DNA from: Calditrichota bacterium
Lineage (GTDB): Bacteria; Calditrichota; Calditrichia; RBG-13-44-9; J042
Reading direction: 5' to 3'
DNA: 38,822 bases
Assembly (NCBI GenBank): GCA_013150955.1
Contig: JAADJD010000057.1
Location: 1 to 38,822 of the forward strand
This document shows, one piece after another, positions 16,178 to 25,359 of this stretch (position 1 is its first letter; each line of letters begins with the position of its first letter). Below the pieces are notes generated by a model, which saw nothing but the letters and a program-made list of their open reading frames with translations, was not told the DNA's origin and did no database searches. The position numbers were made by a program, and so were the translations under genes.

Positions 16178-18649
16178 TCATTTGACGACGATGTTCACCA
16201 GTTTATTTGGCACCACAATGGTCTTCACGATCTGCTTACCGTCCACCAGTTTGGGAATGCGGCCGGCCTGAAGGGCCATCTGAACAATTTCTTCCTGAGA
16301 AGCTTCCCGGGGCACCACGACCTTGTCCCGCACCTTGCCGTTAATTTGAATGGCGTATTCCACCGTCTCCTCTTCCAGCATTTTGGGATCGTATTCCGGC
16401 CAGCGCTGGTGGAACACGCTGTACGCATGACCGGTGCGTTCCCACAGTTCCTCGCCCAGATGAGGGGCAAAGGCCGACAGCATGATGTTGAATTGCTCCA
16501 GCACGCGTTTCAGAAGGCCGGCGTTTTGTTCCTCCCGGGGACGATTCCCCGTGTAGCGGTACAACTCGTTGGTCAATTCCATTAACCGGCTGATGGCCGT
16601 GTTGAAATGGAAACGTTCAACGTCAATGGTGGCACCTTTGATGGAGCGGTGCAGCGTTTTCAACAGTTTCTCTTCATCGGGGCCCATCTCCTGATAGTTG
16701 TTGCCTTCCTGAAAGACCCACAGGCAGTTTTCAAACAATCGCCAGACGCGGTTCAGGTAGCGATCCATGGAAGCAATGCCGCTGTCATCCCAGGGGCCGC
16801 CCATTTCGTAATCGAATCCGAACATCAGGTAGCAGCGGAAGACGTCAGAACCATATTTTTCCAGATAATCGTCGGGATTTACCACGTTACCCAGAGATTT
16901 GGACATTTTCTGCCCGTCGGGTCCCATGATGACGCCCTGGTGCCGGAGGGAAGTAAACGGTTCTTCAAACGCAATGTGTCCCAGATCGTACAGCACCATG
17001 TTGATGAATCGGGCATACAGCAGATGCATGGTGGCGTGTTCGGCACCTCCCACGTATTTGTCCACCGGACACCATCGATTGACGATGTCCGGGTCAAACG
17101 GTGCCTCGTTTAACTGAGGCGTGAAGTAACGCAGGAAGTACCAGGAAGAATCCACGAAGGTGTCCATGGTGTCCACTTCGCGGGTCGCCGGGCCCTGGCA
17201 TCGGGGACAGGTGGTTTTCTTGAACCCTTCGTGGTATTGCAGGGGGGATTCGCCGGTGGGCCGGAAGTCTACATCGTACGGCAGCTCCACCGGTAGCTGA
17301 TCTTCAGGCACCGGCACTTCTCCGCAGCGGTCGCAGTAGACGATGGGAATGGGAGCCCCCCAGTAGCGCTGGCGGGAGACCAGCCAGTCCCGCATGCGGT
17401 AGTTCACCTTTCGCCGCCCGATGCCCTTTTCTTCCAGCCATTGAATGATTTTTTCCCGTCCCTCCTGCGATGGCATTCCGCTGAACGGGCCGGATTGGAT
17501 CATGGTGCCTTCACCGGTGTAGGCCGCCGTAAGGGGGGCATCTTCTTCGGTGCCCGGTTCCAGAATGACTTTTCGGATGGGCAGCTCGAATTTAGTGGCA
17601 AATTCAAAATCGCGTTCGTCGTGCCCCGGAACCGCCATCACCGCACCGGTTCCATAGGTCATCAATACGTAATCTGCAATCCAGATGGGAACTTTTTCCC
17701 TGTTGACCGGATTGATGGCGAAAGCACCCGTAAATACGCCCGTCTTTTCCTTTTCGGTAAACAGGCGTTCAATTTCCGATTCGCGAAGGGTGGCTTCCAC
17801 ATATTGCTCTACTTCTGCCTTCTGGGTGGGGGTGGTGATTTCTTCCACCAGCGGGTGTTCCGGTGCCAGCACCATGTAGGTTACACCGAACAGTGTGTCC
17901 GGTCGGGTGGTAAAGACTTTGATTAACCGATCGGAGCCATCCGCCAGTCGAAAATCAATTTCGGCGCCCTCGCTGCGGCCAATCCAGTTGCGCTGCATGG
18001 TTTTGGTCTTTTCCGGCCAGTCCAGTTTGTCCAGGTTATTCAATAACCGATCCGCATAGGCGGTGATTTTAAAAAACCACTGGGTGAGATTGCGCTTGGT
18101 CACCGGTGTGTCGCAGCGTTCGCAGCGTCCATCGCCCACGACCTGCTCGTTGGCCAGCACGGTATTACAGGACGGGCACCAATTGACCGGGGCATTGGCC
18201 CGGTAGGCCAGTCCCGCTTTGTACAATTGCAAGAAGACCCATTGCGTCCACTTGTAATATTCCGGACGACTGGTGATGACTTCATGATCCCAGTCGTACA
18301 TGGCGCCAATTTGTTTTAGCTGCTCGCGAATGTAGCGGATGTTCTCTTCGGTAATGTCTTGGGGATGACCACCGGTTTTGATGGCGTAATTTTCGGCGGG
18401 CAGACCAAAGGAATCGAATCCCATGGGCTCGAATACATTATATCCCCTCAGGCGACGGAAGCGGGCCCAGGTATCGGTTGGACCGTAATTAAACCAGTGT
18501 CCCAGGTGCAGTTTATCTGAAGAAGGATAACTGAACATGACCAGGGTGTAGCACTTATTTTCGCTGCGGGAAAAGTCGGTTTTGTAGATCCGGGTTTCTT
18601 CCCAGCGTTTGCGCCATTTGCTCTCAATTTCTTTGAACGGATAACCCAT
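16178..18649 (-). CDS. leuS: Leucyl-tRNA synthetase
   Basis: An 823-residue class I aminoacyl-tRNA synthetase that charges tRNA-Leu. The HIGH-type motif is HLGH (48-51). The zinc-binding CPSC...CERC pair is at about 158-179. The CP1 editing domain spans about 220-410 and contains TTRPDT (247-252), needed for hydrolysis of mischarged tRNA. RQRYWGAPIP follows at about 427-436. KMSKS is at 581-585. The anticodon-binding and C-terminal domains are complete. The start at 18649 (MGYPFKEIESKWRKRWEE) matches the family's usual N-terminus; an ATG 24 bases upstream is possible. A good promoter lies about 110 bases upstream. Confidence 0.98.
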   Translation of the reverse strand: MGYPFKEIESKWRKRWEETRIYKTDFSRSENKCYTLVMFSYPSSDKLHLGHWFNYGPTDTWARFRRLRGYNVFEPMGFDSFGLPAENYAIKTGGHPQDITEENIRYIREQLKQIGAMYDWDHEVITSRPEYYKWTQWVFLQLYKAGLAYRANAPVNWCPSCNTVLANEQVVGDGRCERCDTPVTKRNLTQWFFKITAYADRLLNNLDKLDWPEKTKTMQRNWIGRSEGAEIDFRLADGSDRLIKVFTTRPDTLFGVTYMVLAPEHPLVEEITTPTQKAEVEQYVEATLRESEIERLFTEKEKTGVFTGAFAINPVNREKVPIWIADYVLMTYGTGAVMAVPGHDERDFEFATKFELPIRKVILEPGTEEDAPLTAAYTGEGTMIQSGPFSGMPSQEGREKIIQWLEEKGIGRRKVNYRMRDWLVSRQRYWGAPIPIVYCDRCGEVPVPEDQLPVELPYDVDFRPTGESPLQYHEGFKKTTCPRCQGPATREVDTMDTFVDSSWYFLRYFTPQLNEAPFDPDIVNRWCPVDKYVGGAEHATMHLLYARFINMVLYDLGHIAFEEPFTSLRHQGVIMGPDGQKMSKSLGNVVNPDDYLEKYGSDVFRCYLMFGFDYEMGGPWDDSGIASMDRYLNRVWRLFENCLWVFQEGNNYQEMGPDEEKLLKTLHRSIKGATIDVERFHFNTAISRLMELTNELYRYTGNRPREEQNAGLLKRVLEQFNIMLSAFAPHLGEELWERTGHAYSVFHQRWPEYDPKMLEEETVEYAIQINGKVRDKVVVPREASQEEIVQMALQAGRIPKLVDGKQIVKTIVVPNKLVNIVVK

Positions 18650-18687
18650 AATTCCAACCCCTGCGTTAATCATTCAGCAAACAGAAA

Positions 18688-18710
18688 CCCACCGGCAGAT
18701 TTCCAGTGGG
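18688..18710 (-). promoter_or_regulatory. Hairpin in the leuS leader
   Basis: On the minus strand CCCACTGG and CCGGTGGG pair (8 bp including one G-U) around a 7-nt loop, followed by TTTCTGTTT. It sits between the predicted promoter and the leuS start. It could be a leader structure or attenuator; no T-box consensus or leucine-rich leader peptide was seen. Confidence 0.3.
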
Positions 18711-18759
18711 CCAGAAAAATACATTTGTTTTCAAGAAAATACAATAATTTAGAATCTTA

Positions 18760-18788
18760 AATATAGGAAATCGATCTCCGATATTCAA
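18760..18788 (-). promoter_or_regulatory. Sigma-70-type promoter for leuS
   Basis: On the minus strand TTGAAT (18788-18783) and TATATT (18765-18760) are separated by exactly 17 bases in an AT-rich context. Transcription would start near 18753, leaving a leader of about 105 bases before the leuS ATG. Confidence 0.5.
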
Positions 18789-18815
18789 GTTTTTTGATGG
18801 TCGATTCAGGCACCC

Positions 18816-19841
18816 TCATTGCCAATCTCCGGGAAGAATGTGAATTTTCTCCGTAGCTACCCGCACGGATATCCAGATGAATCCCTTGTCCTGCCGCAGC
18901 AGCAGGTCCAGTTCCATCGGCGCAGCGGATTGTCGCGGAATGCGGCGAAATTTTAAGAATACCGGAAGGGAATCTCCCTGAAATTGCCCTTCCCGATAAC
19001 GTTCATAAGTGGAATCGGTTTCGTACAGGTGAAGCAAAAAATATCCCGAATTTTCATATTCCATCGTCAGAAAAACGTCTCTGTACGTCAGATGGTTAAG
19101 CTGGAAAAAATAGTCCTGTATTGTCTTCAGTCGCTGTCGGGCTTCTGTTGGGGTTAACCGGGTTTTTTCATAGGGTTCCTGGATCAAGGTAAAGGTATGA
19201 GGATCGTTTTGGTGAATGTAGGCAAATCCTTCTGCACCGCATAGTAAGCGGTGCCCCTGGTAGTGGTATTTCTCTTTTACGCCAATGAACTGCAGGTGTT
19301 GATCGATCCAGTCCCGGTAGGCCTGACGCTCCAGTTCACTTAGCACCTGTTCGGTGGTGCGAGGTGGCGGTTCCAGGAAAAGCAGCTGCCATAGTCTTTC
19401 GGCTTCCAGGTTGCCGGGGTAATTCAAAAGCGCGGTTTTTAAATAATTCCGGGCCTGGTTTAAATCGCCCCGTAAAATCTCCAGTTGCGCCCGCAGGATC
19501 AAATACACTCGCGAATGATGGGCTTTTTCGGGAAAATGGTTTAATGTAGTCGCCAGTTGATGAACATCCTGCTGGTGAAGGTAGATTCGGGCCAGTTGTT
19601 CCAGCGCCTGTTCATCCCGTGGCCGCAACCGCAGGTAACGGTGCAATTTGTCGATGGCCTGCCGGTAGCGCAGGGCATGTCTGTCCACCAGTGCGGAATA
19701 ATACAGCACCAGCGGGTCCAGGGGATATTCGGATTGCAAATTCTGAATCAGTGAATCTGCACCGGAAAGGGAGTTGAAATCTAAGTGCACTTCCAGTAAT
19801 TCCAGCCTTAACCAGTATAGATAATCGTCCACCTTTTTCAT
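18816..19841 (-). CDS. TPR-like hypothetical protein
   Basis: A 341-residue protein without signal peptide or membrane segment, so probably cytoplasmic. Residues 1-165 are helical with TPR-like spacing, for example LVLYYSALVDRHALRYRQAI, DEQALEQLARIYLHQ and YLKTALLNYPGNLEAERLW. The C-terminal half (about 185-341) is a separate mixed alpha/beta domain rich in aromatic residues (YHYQGHRLLCGAEGFAYI, FLTMEYENSGYFLLHLY) that I do not recognise. A purine-rich GAGGAAGAG site precedes the ATG by about 14 bases. It is between leuS and tRNA-Ser and appears to be a single-gene unit. Function unknown. Confidence 0.65.
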   Translation of the reverse strand: MKKVDDYLYWLRLELLEVHLDFNSLSGADSLIQNLQSEYPLDPLVLYYSALVDRHALRYRQAIDKLHRYLRLRPRDEQALEQLARIYLHQQDVHQLATTLNHFPEKAHHSRVYLILRAQLEILRGDLNQARNYLKTALLNYPGNLEAERLWQLLFLEPPPRTTEQVLSELERQAYRDWIDQHLQFIGVKEKYHYQGHRLLCGAEGFAYIHQNDPHTFTLIQEPYEKTRLTPTEARQRLKTIQDYFFQLNHLTYRDVFLTMEYENSGYFLLHLYETDSTYERYREGQFQGDSLPVFLKFRRIPRQSAAPMELDLLLRQDKGFIWISVRVATEKIHILPGDWQ

Positions 19842-20050
19842 GGTTTTGTGAAATCTCTTCCTCTGTTTCGGCCATATCGCCTTAATTTAGAACGGAATTT
19901 TCAGGAATACCAGCCATTTGCCCCGGATTTTTTAGAATGGGAGTTAAGGAGGTGGTGGCATTCGGGAGAGGTAAACCGGGATTTCCTGAAGTGCTGGAAG
20001 GGGATAAGCGGTGCCGTGCCGGTGCGTCTGGGGGGAAACTGACGGGTAAT

Positions 20051-20076
20051 GAAAAAGGGTAGCCACACGCTACCCC
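20051..20076 (-). terminator. Intrinsic terminator of tRNA-Ser
   Basis: On the minus strand GGGTAGC and GCTACCC form a perfect 7-bp stem (20075-20069, 20063-20057) around GTGTG, followed by TTTTTC. It begins six bases past the tRNA CCA end. Confidence 0.85.
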
Positions 20077-20078
20077 TG

Positions 20079-20176
<98 letters not shown>

Positions 20177-20203
20177 ATTCACTACCTCTGTTCACGGCGA
20201 CAA

Positions 20204-20232
20204 AAGTTAAAAAGTTCGACTCAGGGACGCAA
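20204..20232 (-). promoter_or_regulatory. Candidate promoter for tRNA-Ser
   Basis: On the minus strand TTGCGT (20232-20227) and TAACTT (20209-20204) are 17 bases apart. Transcription would start near 20197, about 20 bases before the mature tRNA 5' end. Confidence 0.4.
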
Positions 20233-20318
20233 GGGTTTTTTGATTCCCGGACCGGGGAAGACCGTTCACCGGGTAAACGTTGTTGACGGAAATGGGTTCC
20301 AGCGACAGGCAACCATTT

Positions 20319-21542
20319 TCAGGAAACGGTATTTTCCAGTGCGGACAGATAGCCCACCGAATAAATTCGATCCAGCTGCAAATGGTCCAGAAAGGCCGGG
20401 GTTAAACGGATCAGGTTAAATACCACACCGCGATTCCGGGGGGAGATGAAGTTGACCAGCTGGTTGTAGTGCCAGGAAAGCTTGTTCACCAGCGTTGCTT
20501 TGGGTCGACGCATTTTTTCGTAGGTTTGGAATGCGGCGGTGTGGTCGGGAAACTGTTTCAGGCAGTGGGCCAGCACATAGGCACTTTCGATGGCCTGAGC
20601 CGCGCCCTGGCCCAGATTGGGAGTGGTGGCATGCGCTGCATCCCCCAGCAGTGCCACCCGTCCGCTACACCAGCGATTCAGCGGCGGAAAATCGTACAGA
20701 TCGGTGTGAATTAATTGCTCCGGTTCAGTGGCTTCCAGCAGCTGCTGGACAAATGGCGGAAACAGCTGGTATTTTTTAAGTAAATACGGTTTCAATCGCT
20801 CCGCTTCCAGCTGTTTCCCCGGTTTTTGCTTTAACGTGAGGTAAAAATACACCCGCCCACCGTCCACATAACCCAGGCCCGCCCGCAAACCGGCTTCCGG
20901 TCCCCAGATCTCAAAGGTGCCGTCAGGGGGGATATCTGGACTACTGTACGGGATGGTGCCCCGCCAGCAGGTTTGTCCCGAATATCGTAGTGGGGTCTCC
21001 CCAAACAGCAAGCTACGCACGGTGGAGCGCAGTCCATCGGCGGCGATGAGCACCTCGCCACGGGCCTGGCTACCATCTGCAAACTCTGCATGGATTTCAT
21101 CCGGGTGAATGTGAAGGGCGGTCAGGCGCTTTCCGGTGTGAACACAGGCGTCATCCAGTTGCTGCAACAGCAGCTGATGCAGAGTGGCCCGATGGATGCC
21201 GTAGGTTCCAAAGCCAAACTTCTGAATCATGCGCTGGACGTCCAGTCGTTTCAGCAGGTTGCCGGTGAAATCCCGTAATTCCAGGGAGCGGTACAACACG
21301 GCATGCTGCTGAATCGCTTCGGCAATCTCCAGACGCTGAAAAATTTGCATGGCATTCGGCGGTAGCCAAAGTCCCGCACCCACGGGCTTGATTTCCGGAG
21401 CCGCTTCGAACAGCTGATAAGGTATCCCCAGCCGCTGAAGCGCCAGTGCGGTGGTCAAGCCGCCAATTCCTCCACCAATGATGAGAACGGACATATGCGG
21501 TGCCGTGATTTTTGAGTGAATTGGGTTTTGCACCCGGTTCAT
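20319..21542 (-). CDS. FAD-dependent monooxygenase (PF01494-type)
   Basis: A 407-residue flavoprotein aromatic-hydroxylase-like enzyme. The FAD dinucleotide-binding motif VLIIGGGIGGLTTALAL is at about residues 19-35; the middle ADGLRSTVR segment is the DG motif; and ALLGDAAHATTPNLGQGA is the GD motif that contacts the flavin ribityl chain. These three motifs place it with salicylate-hydroxylase/zeaxanthin-epoxidase-type monooxygenases; the substrate cannot be read from sequence. The start is uncertain: ATG at 21542 or ATG at 21494 (MSVLIIGGG), neither with a Shine-Dalgarno site. It is transcribed away from the metal-uptake operon; whether the operator in the shared gap also affects it is unknown. 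Confidence 0.85.
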   Translation of the reverse strand: MNRVQNPIHSKITAPHMSVLIIGGGIGGLTTALALQRLGIPYQLFEAAPEIKPVGAGLWLPPNAMQIFQRLEIAEAIQQHAVLYRSLELRDFTGNLLKRLDVQRMIQKFGFGTYGIHRATLHQLLLQQLDDACVHTGKRLTALHIHPDEIHAEFADGSQARGEVLIAADGLRSTVRSLLFGETPLRYSGQTCWRGTIPYSSPDIPPDGTFEIWGPEAGLRAGLGYVDGGRVYFYLTLKQKPGKQLEAERLKPYLLKKYQLFPPFVQQLLEATEPEQLIHTDLYDFPPLNRWCSGRVALLGDAAHATTPNLGQGAAQAIESAYVLAHCLKQFPDHTAAFQTYEKMRRPKATLVNKLSWHYNQLVNFISPRNRGVVFNLIRLTPAFLDHLQLDRIYSVGYLSALENTVS

Positions 21543-21681
21543 CGCGTTTACATAAACCGGGTGGGAAAGTGTTCCGGGAATTAGTTACCCTACATCCCGA
21601 AAAAAAACAATTAACAATGCAAAATACAACATATTTTTCGCCGGAAAAAGGACGATATGAATTAAAGGAATGAAAATAAAA

Positions 21682-21699
21682 TTTTAGGTATGCCTAAAA
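21682..21699. promoter_or_regulatory. DtxR/MntR-type operator palindrome
   Basis: TTTTAGG-TATG-CCTAAAA is an 18-bp palindrome with a single non-matching position per half. The TTAGG...CCTAA arms match the general form of DtxR/IdeR/SirR-family boxes. It lies 6 bases upstream of the predicted -35 of the adjacent DtxR-family gene, suggesting autoregulation of the whole operon by metal. Confidence 0.65.
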
Positions 21700-21705
21700 A
21701 ATTTA

Positions 21706-21734
21706 TTGCAGTAACAAAAATATTGTTTTAATAT
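21706..21734 (+). promoter_or_regulatory. Promoter of the metal-uptake operon
   Basis: TTGCAG (21706-21711) and TAATAT (21729-21734) are separated by 17 bases. Transcription would start near 21741, leaving only an 11- to 20-nt leader depending on which ATG (21752 or 21761) is used. Confidence 0.55.
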
Positions 21735-21751
21735 AGAAGCTCATTTAACAG

Positions 21752-22444
21752 ATGGGTGCCATGAAACGGGTGATTGAAGATTATTTGAAAACGATTTACG
21801 ATCTTTACACAACGGAAGGCAGGGTGACCACCACCGCACTGGCACAACGATTAAAAATTACCCCGGCATCGGTGACCGGGATGTTGAAAAAGCTGGCCCG
21901 GATGAATCTGGTGCAGTACGAGCGGTACCAGGGCGTGCGGTTGACCCCTGCCGGTGAACAGATCGCGCTGGAAGTCATTCGTCACCACCGGCTAATCGAA
22001 CTGTTTCTGGCGCAGGCATTGAATGTACCCTGGGATCAGGTGCACGAAGAGGCCGAAAAATGGGAGCATGTTCTGTCCGAAGAAATGGAGGACCGCATCG
22101 ACCGGTGGCTGGGATCGCCCAAAACGGATCCGCACGGCTCACCCATTCCCGATAAAAATGGTAAGATTGAAGAGCCACCCAAAGTGCGTTTAAGCGAGGT
22201 GGGTCCCTCCAGCCAGGCCGTGGTGGCCGAGGTGAGCGATCACGACCCGGAATTGTTGCGCTATCTGGGAAAGCTCAACATTTATCCGCAAACCCGGTTG
22301 ATTATTCTGGAAATCGAGCCGTTTGATCAATCCATGCACGTGCAGGTCGGTGAACAGACCCACGTGCTGAGTGCCCTGGTGACTCGATGCATCTGGGTAA
22401 CCGGGGTGGAATCCATTAATCGATCGAACGATGCAATTTCGTAA
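21752..22444 (+). CDS. DtxR/MntR-family metal-dependent transcriptional regulator
   Basis: A 230-residue repressor-type regulator. The N-terminal winged helix (about 1-70) has IEDYLKTIYDL, then TTTALAQRLKITPASVTGMLKKLA (recognition helix) and VQYERYQGVRLTPAGE. The metal-sensing/dimerisation region has HHRLIELFLAQALNVPWDQVHEEAEKWEHVLSEEMEDRI, which contains the usual His/Glu ligands. A C-terminal FeoA/SH3-like domain (about 150-220) completes the long form of the family. ATG at 21761 (MKRVIEDY) is an equally good start. The TTTTAGG palindrome just upstream is its likely binding site. It heads an operon for Mn/Zn/Fe uptake, which it probably represses when metal is sufficient. Confidence 0.88.
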   Translation: MGAMKRVIEDYLKTIYDLYTTEGRVTTTALAQRLKITPASVTGMLKKLARMNLVQYERYQGVRLTPAGEQIALEVIRHHRLIELFLAQALNVPWDQVHEEAEKWEHVLSEEMEDRIDRWLGSPKTDPHGSPIPDKNGKIEEPPKVRLSEVGPSSQAVVAEVSDHDPELLRYLGKLNIYPQTRLIILEIEPFDQSMHVQVGEQTHVLSALVTRCIWVTGVESINRSNDAIS

Positions 22445-22473
22445 CCCTTTCACATTAACCATGAGGTGTGATG

Positions 22474-23304
22474 ATGCGTAAACGTTTGCCGGTAGACCGG
22501 ACAACGCGTTCTGGGAAGGGATGGATGATCGGGACGCTGGTAGTGGCAATGATTTTCGCCATTCCGGGACACCCGACCTTGTGGGCCCAACAGGTGCCAC
22601 CGATTGTGGGGGAACGTCCCGGATACGGGGAAAGCACCCTGACGGTTCCACCGGGATTTGTTCAGGTGGAAATGGGATACACCTTCTTCCGTCAGGATCC
22701 GCTGGACCAGCAAACCATTGGGGAATTGTTGATTCGATTTCCCCTGACCGATCGGATTGAGCTGCGGCTGCTGGGGAATTCCTATCTGGTGCAGAAGACC
22801 AATCGAGGGAACCCGGTGGAGGGGATGGAAGATGCGGGTGTTGGAGTAAAGTTTCAGTTGAGCCGATCCACCGGGAGCCGCTTCGACCTGATGCATCCAC
22901 AAACGGTGTTGATTGTGGGAACGACCATTCCCACGGGAAATCGCGCCTTTCGTGCCGGTAAGCCGCAGCCATCGGTGAAGTTTGGGATTGAGTATCCGCT
23001 CAACGATCGCTTTTCGGTAAACGCGTTCTTTAACGGGGACTGGTCTGTGGACGGGGATCGTTATACCACGCAATGGTCCAGCAGCTTTTCGGTAGGTGCG
23101 AATTTGACCGAAACCCTCTCCTCCTTTGTGGAAGTTTACGGAATTTTTCCCATGGCGGAAGGGCTTGAGCAAACGGGATTTGTGGATGGCGGCGTGACCT
23201 ATTTGTTCAATGATAATCTGGCATGGGATGTCCATGCTGGCTGGCAGGTCCTGGGGGAGGGTAACGGATTTTTTATTGGCAGTGGTCTGATTGCCCGCTT
23301 TTAA
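22474..23304 (+). CDS. Outer-membrane beta-barrel protein of the metal-uptake operon
   Basis: A 276-residue protein with an N-terminal signal (hydrophobic stretch about 18-34, cleavage near LWAQ). The mature protein is a series of amphipathic strands: FVQVEMGYTFFRQD, LLIRFPLTDRIELRLLG, GVGVKFQLS, SVKFGIEYPLNDRFSVNAFF; the C-terminus is IGSGLIARF with the terminal Phe of outer-membrane barrels. It resembles the MetA-pathway/transporter barrel family (PF13557-like). It sits between the metal regulator and the binding-protein gene, so a role in metal passage through the outer membrane is an inference. GAGGTG (22463-22468) favours ATG 22474 over GTG 22468. Confidence 0.7.
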   Translation: MRKRLPVDRTTRSGKGWMIGTLVVAMIFAIPGHPTLWAQQVPPIVGERPGYGESTLTVPPGFVQVEMGYTFFRQDPLDQQTIGELLIRFPLTDRIELRLLGNSYLVQKTNRGNPVEGMEDAGVGVKFQLSRSTGSRFDLMHPQTVLIVGTTIPTGNRAFRAGKPQPSVKFGIEYPLNDRFSVNAFFNGDWSVDGDRYTTQWSSSFSVGANLTETLSSFVEVYGIFPMAEGLEQTGFVDGGVTYLFNDNLAWDVHAGWQVLGEGNGFFIGSGLIARF

Positions 23305-23331
23305 GCGGAGACTGCCGTTGGGAGAACGGGA

Positions 23332-24435
23332 ATGATGCCGGTTTGGAAAAATCAATATCCGGGAACCACAGGGATGATGGGACGCAGGCGGCTTAACCGG
23401 ACAAAGGTGCTCAGGGATTCCGCTCGCGTCCGTTTCATCGCAGTGGCCATTCTTTGCGGGCTTATCGTGATAGGCTTGATTGGGTGCAGCCGGACCCGGT
23501 TGGAGCGTGGGCAATGGCAGATCGAGCGGCCGGTTACCGAGGCCCATCCCATTAAGATTGTTACCACCACCGGGATGATTGCCGATGCGGCCAGCGAGGT
23601 GGGGGGGCGCTGGGTATCGGTAAAGGCGCTGATGGGTCCCGGTGTAGATCCCCACCTGTACAAAGCCCGCGAAGGGGATGTATTGCTGCTGGCGGATGCG
23701 GATCTGATTCTTTACAATGGGCTCCACCTGGAAGGCAAAATGACCGACATCCTGAAGCAGCTGGGAGACTACATCCCCACAGTAGCGGTAGCAGAGGCCA
23801 TTCCCGAAAGCCTGCTCATTGCACCGCCAGAATATGAAGGCAATTACGATCCCCACATCTGGTTTGATGTGCGCCTGTGGATGCGGGTGGTGGAAACGAT
23901 TCGGGATGTGCTGGTGGAGCTGGATCCATCGCATGCCGCGGATTACCGGGCCAATGCATCCCGGTACCTGCAGCAGCTGGAAGAACTGCATGAGTATGTC
24001 TGGAATCGGGCCCGCGAGGTCCCGGAAAGGATTCGGGTATTAATCACCGCGCACGATGCATTTAACTATTTCAGCCGGGCCTATCATTTTCCGGTGAGGG
24101 GGTTGCAGGGCATCAGTACCGCTGCGGAGGCGGGAATTTCGGATGTTCGCGAGCTGGCGGACTTCATTGTTTCGCGGCGCATTCCGGCAATCTTTGTGGA
24201 AACCTCGGTGCCCCCGCGTTATATCGAGGCGCTGCGGGAGGCCGTTCGTGCCCGCGGGTTCGACGTGAAAATAGGGGGAGCACTATATTCGGATGCCCTG
24301 GGAACTCCGGGAACGCCCGAAGGCACCTACCTGGGCATGGTCCGCTATAACATCGATACCATCGTTTCCGCGCTGTTGCAGCAACCCCTGTCGCAGTACG
24401 GGATCGAAAAACAATCGGGGAGAGCGTCCATATGA
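23332..24435 (+). CDS. Metal-binding lipoprotein of ABC importer, TroA/ZnuA-like
   Basis: A 367-residue cluster A-I solute-binding protein. A long N-region precedes a hydrophobic signal and lipobox LIGC (Cys52). Probable metal ligands are His108 (VDPHLYKA), His175 (YDPHIWFD), His241 (TAHDAFNYF) and Asp321 (LYSDALG). A His rather than Glu at the third site matches TroA/ZnuA-type proteins more than strictly Mn-type PsaA. No His-rich zinc loop is visible. The natural start could be later (Met15/16). The stop codon overlaps the ATPase start by ATGA. It captures Zn, Mn or Fe ions in the periplasm and delivers them to the permeases encoded downstream. Confidence 0.9.
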   Translation: MMPVWKNQYPGTTGMMGRRRLNRTKVLRDSARVRFIAVAILCGLIVIGLIGCSRTRLERGQWQIERPVTEAHPIKIVTTTGMIADAASEVGGRWVSVKALMGPGVDPHLYKAREGDVLLLADADLILYNGLHLEGKMTDILKQLGDYIPTVAVAEAIPESLLIAPPEYEGNYDPHIWFDVRLWMRVVETIRDVLVELDPSHAADYRANASRYLQQLEELHEYVWNRAREVPERIRVLITAHDAFNYFSRAYHFPVRGLQGISTAAEAGISDVRELADFIVSRRIPAIFVETSVPPRYIEALREAVRARGFDVKIGGALYSDALGTPGTPEGTYLGMVRYNIDTIVSALLQQPLSQYGIEKQSGRASI

Positions 24436-25193
24436 ATACAATGGAAAAATCCGGCCCGATGGCCATTGAAATAGAGGATCTGACCGTGGCCTATCAACAT
24501 CAGCCGGTGTTGTGGGATGTGGATTTAAACATCCCGCAGGGGGTGTTGATGGCCATTGTGGGACCCAATGGCGCCGGGAAGACCACCCTGATCAAGACGG
24601 TTCTGGGTCTGGTAAAACCACTGGCGGGAGAAGTGCGCATTTTCGGAAAGCCGTATGAACAGCAGCGACAGCGGGTGGCGTACGTGCCCCAACGCAGCAG
24701 TGTGGACTGGGACTTTCCGACCACCGTGTTGGATGTGGTGATGATGGGACGTTACGGACAGCTGGGCTGGTTTCGGCGTCCGGGGAAAAAGGAGCGGCAG
24801 CTGGCCATGGCGGCTCTGGAAAAACTGGGAATGGAGGCCTTTGCGCATCGGCAGATCAGTCAGCTATCCGGCGGACAGCAGCAACGCGTTTTCCTGGCCC
24901 GTGCACTGGTTCAGGATGCGGATATCTATTTAATGGATGAACCGTTCCAGGGAGTGGATGCCACCACCGAGCGGGCCATCGTGGCCCTGCTCCAGGAATT
25001 GAGCCGTCAGCAAAAAACCGTGGTAGTGGTGCATCATGACCTTCAGTCGGTACCGGACTATTTTAACTGGGTGGCACTGCTGAATGTGCGGGCCATTGCC
25101 AGTGGTCCCGTTGACGAGGTGTTCACGCTGGAAAATCTCAAGAAAACCTATGGCGGCCATCTGGTCTGGATTGATCGCGATGTGCTGGCCTGA
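24432..25193 (+). CDS. Metal ABC transporter ATP-binding protein
   Basis: A 253-residue ABC ATPase of the Mn/Zn/Fe importer family. Walker [10 protein letters not shown] is at about 44-52, Q-loop [13 protein letters not shown] near 85, signature LSGGQQQRV near 144, Walker [13 protein letters not shown] and the H-loop VVVHHDL follow. [20 protein letters not shown] is characteristic of manganese/zinc importers. Its ATG overlaps the stop codon of the binding-protein gene (ATGA), indicating coupled translation. It powers the two permeases, but a dispersed repeat separates it from them by 362 bases. Confidence 0.94.
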   Translation: MNTMEKSGPMAIEIEDLTVAYQHQPVLWDVDLNIPQGVLMAIVGPNGAGKTTLIKTVLGLVKPLAGEVRIFGKPYEQQRQRVAYVPQRSSVDWDFPTTVLDVVMMGRYGQLGWFRRPGKKERQLAMAALEKLGMEAFAHRQISQLSGGQQQRVFLARALVQDADIYLMDEPFQGVDATTERAIVALLQELSRQQKTVVVVHHDLQSVPDYFNWVALLNVRAIASGPVDEVFTLENLKKTYGGHLVWIDRDVLA

Positions 25194-25249
25194 ACCATCT
25201 CCATTGAAAAATAATCATCACAGGCCGGGGAGTGCGTGGATGGAAAGGT

Positions 25250-25257
25250 GGGGGGGG
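25250..25257 (+). other. Run of eight guanines
   Basis: A G8 homopolymer lies 57 bases after the ATPase stop codon, in the gap before the permeases. It could be a slippage site or a sequencing weak point; it is outside any gene. Confidence 0.4.
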
Positions 25258-25313
25258 TGAAAACCTTGCGACCCTCAATTTGTAGCGGTTGGAAGAATCA
25301 CGAAGGGGGTATT

Positions 25314-25339
25314 ACCTGGCAAGCGATTCGGTGCCAGGT
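25314..25339 (+). terminator. Hairpin in the ATPase-permease gap
   Basis: ACCTGGCA and TGCCAGGT form a perfect 8-bp stem with a 10-nt loop, 120 bases after the ATPase stop. There is no T-tract, so this may be an mRNA-processing or partial termination structure that sets unequal expression of ATPase and permeases. Confidence 0.3.
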
Positions 25340-25359
25340 GGGTTTGGGTCTGCCTTAAA

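Noticed and set aside
19848-20042. 64-codon frame between the TPR-like gene and tRNA-Ser
   Set aside because: GTG start, no Shine-Dalgarno at the right place, tryptophan-rich product without similarity. A strong AAGGAGGTGG at about 19946 has no suitable start codon after it.
22450-23991. 513-codon open frame antisense to the metal-uptake operon
   Set aside because: It spans two well-supported genes on the plus strand and has a His/Pro/Gln-rich low-information product typical of antisense frames.
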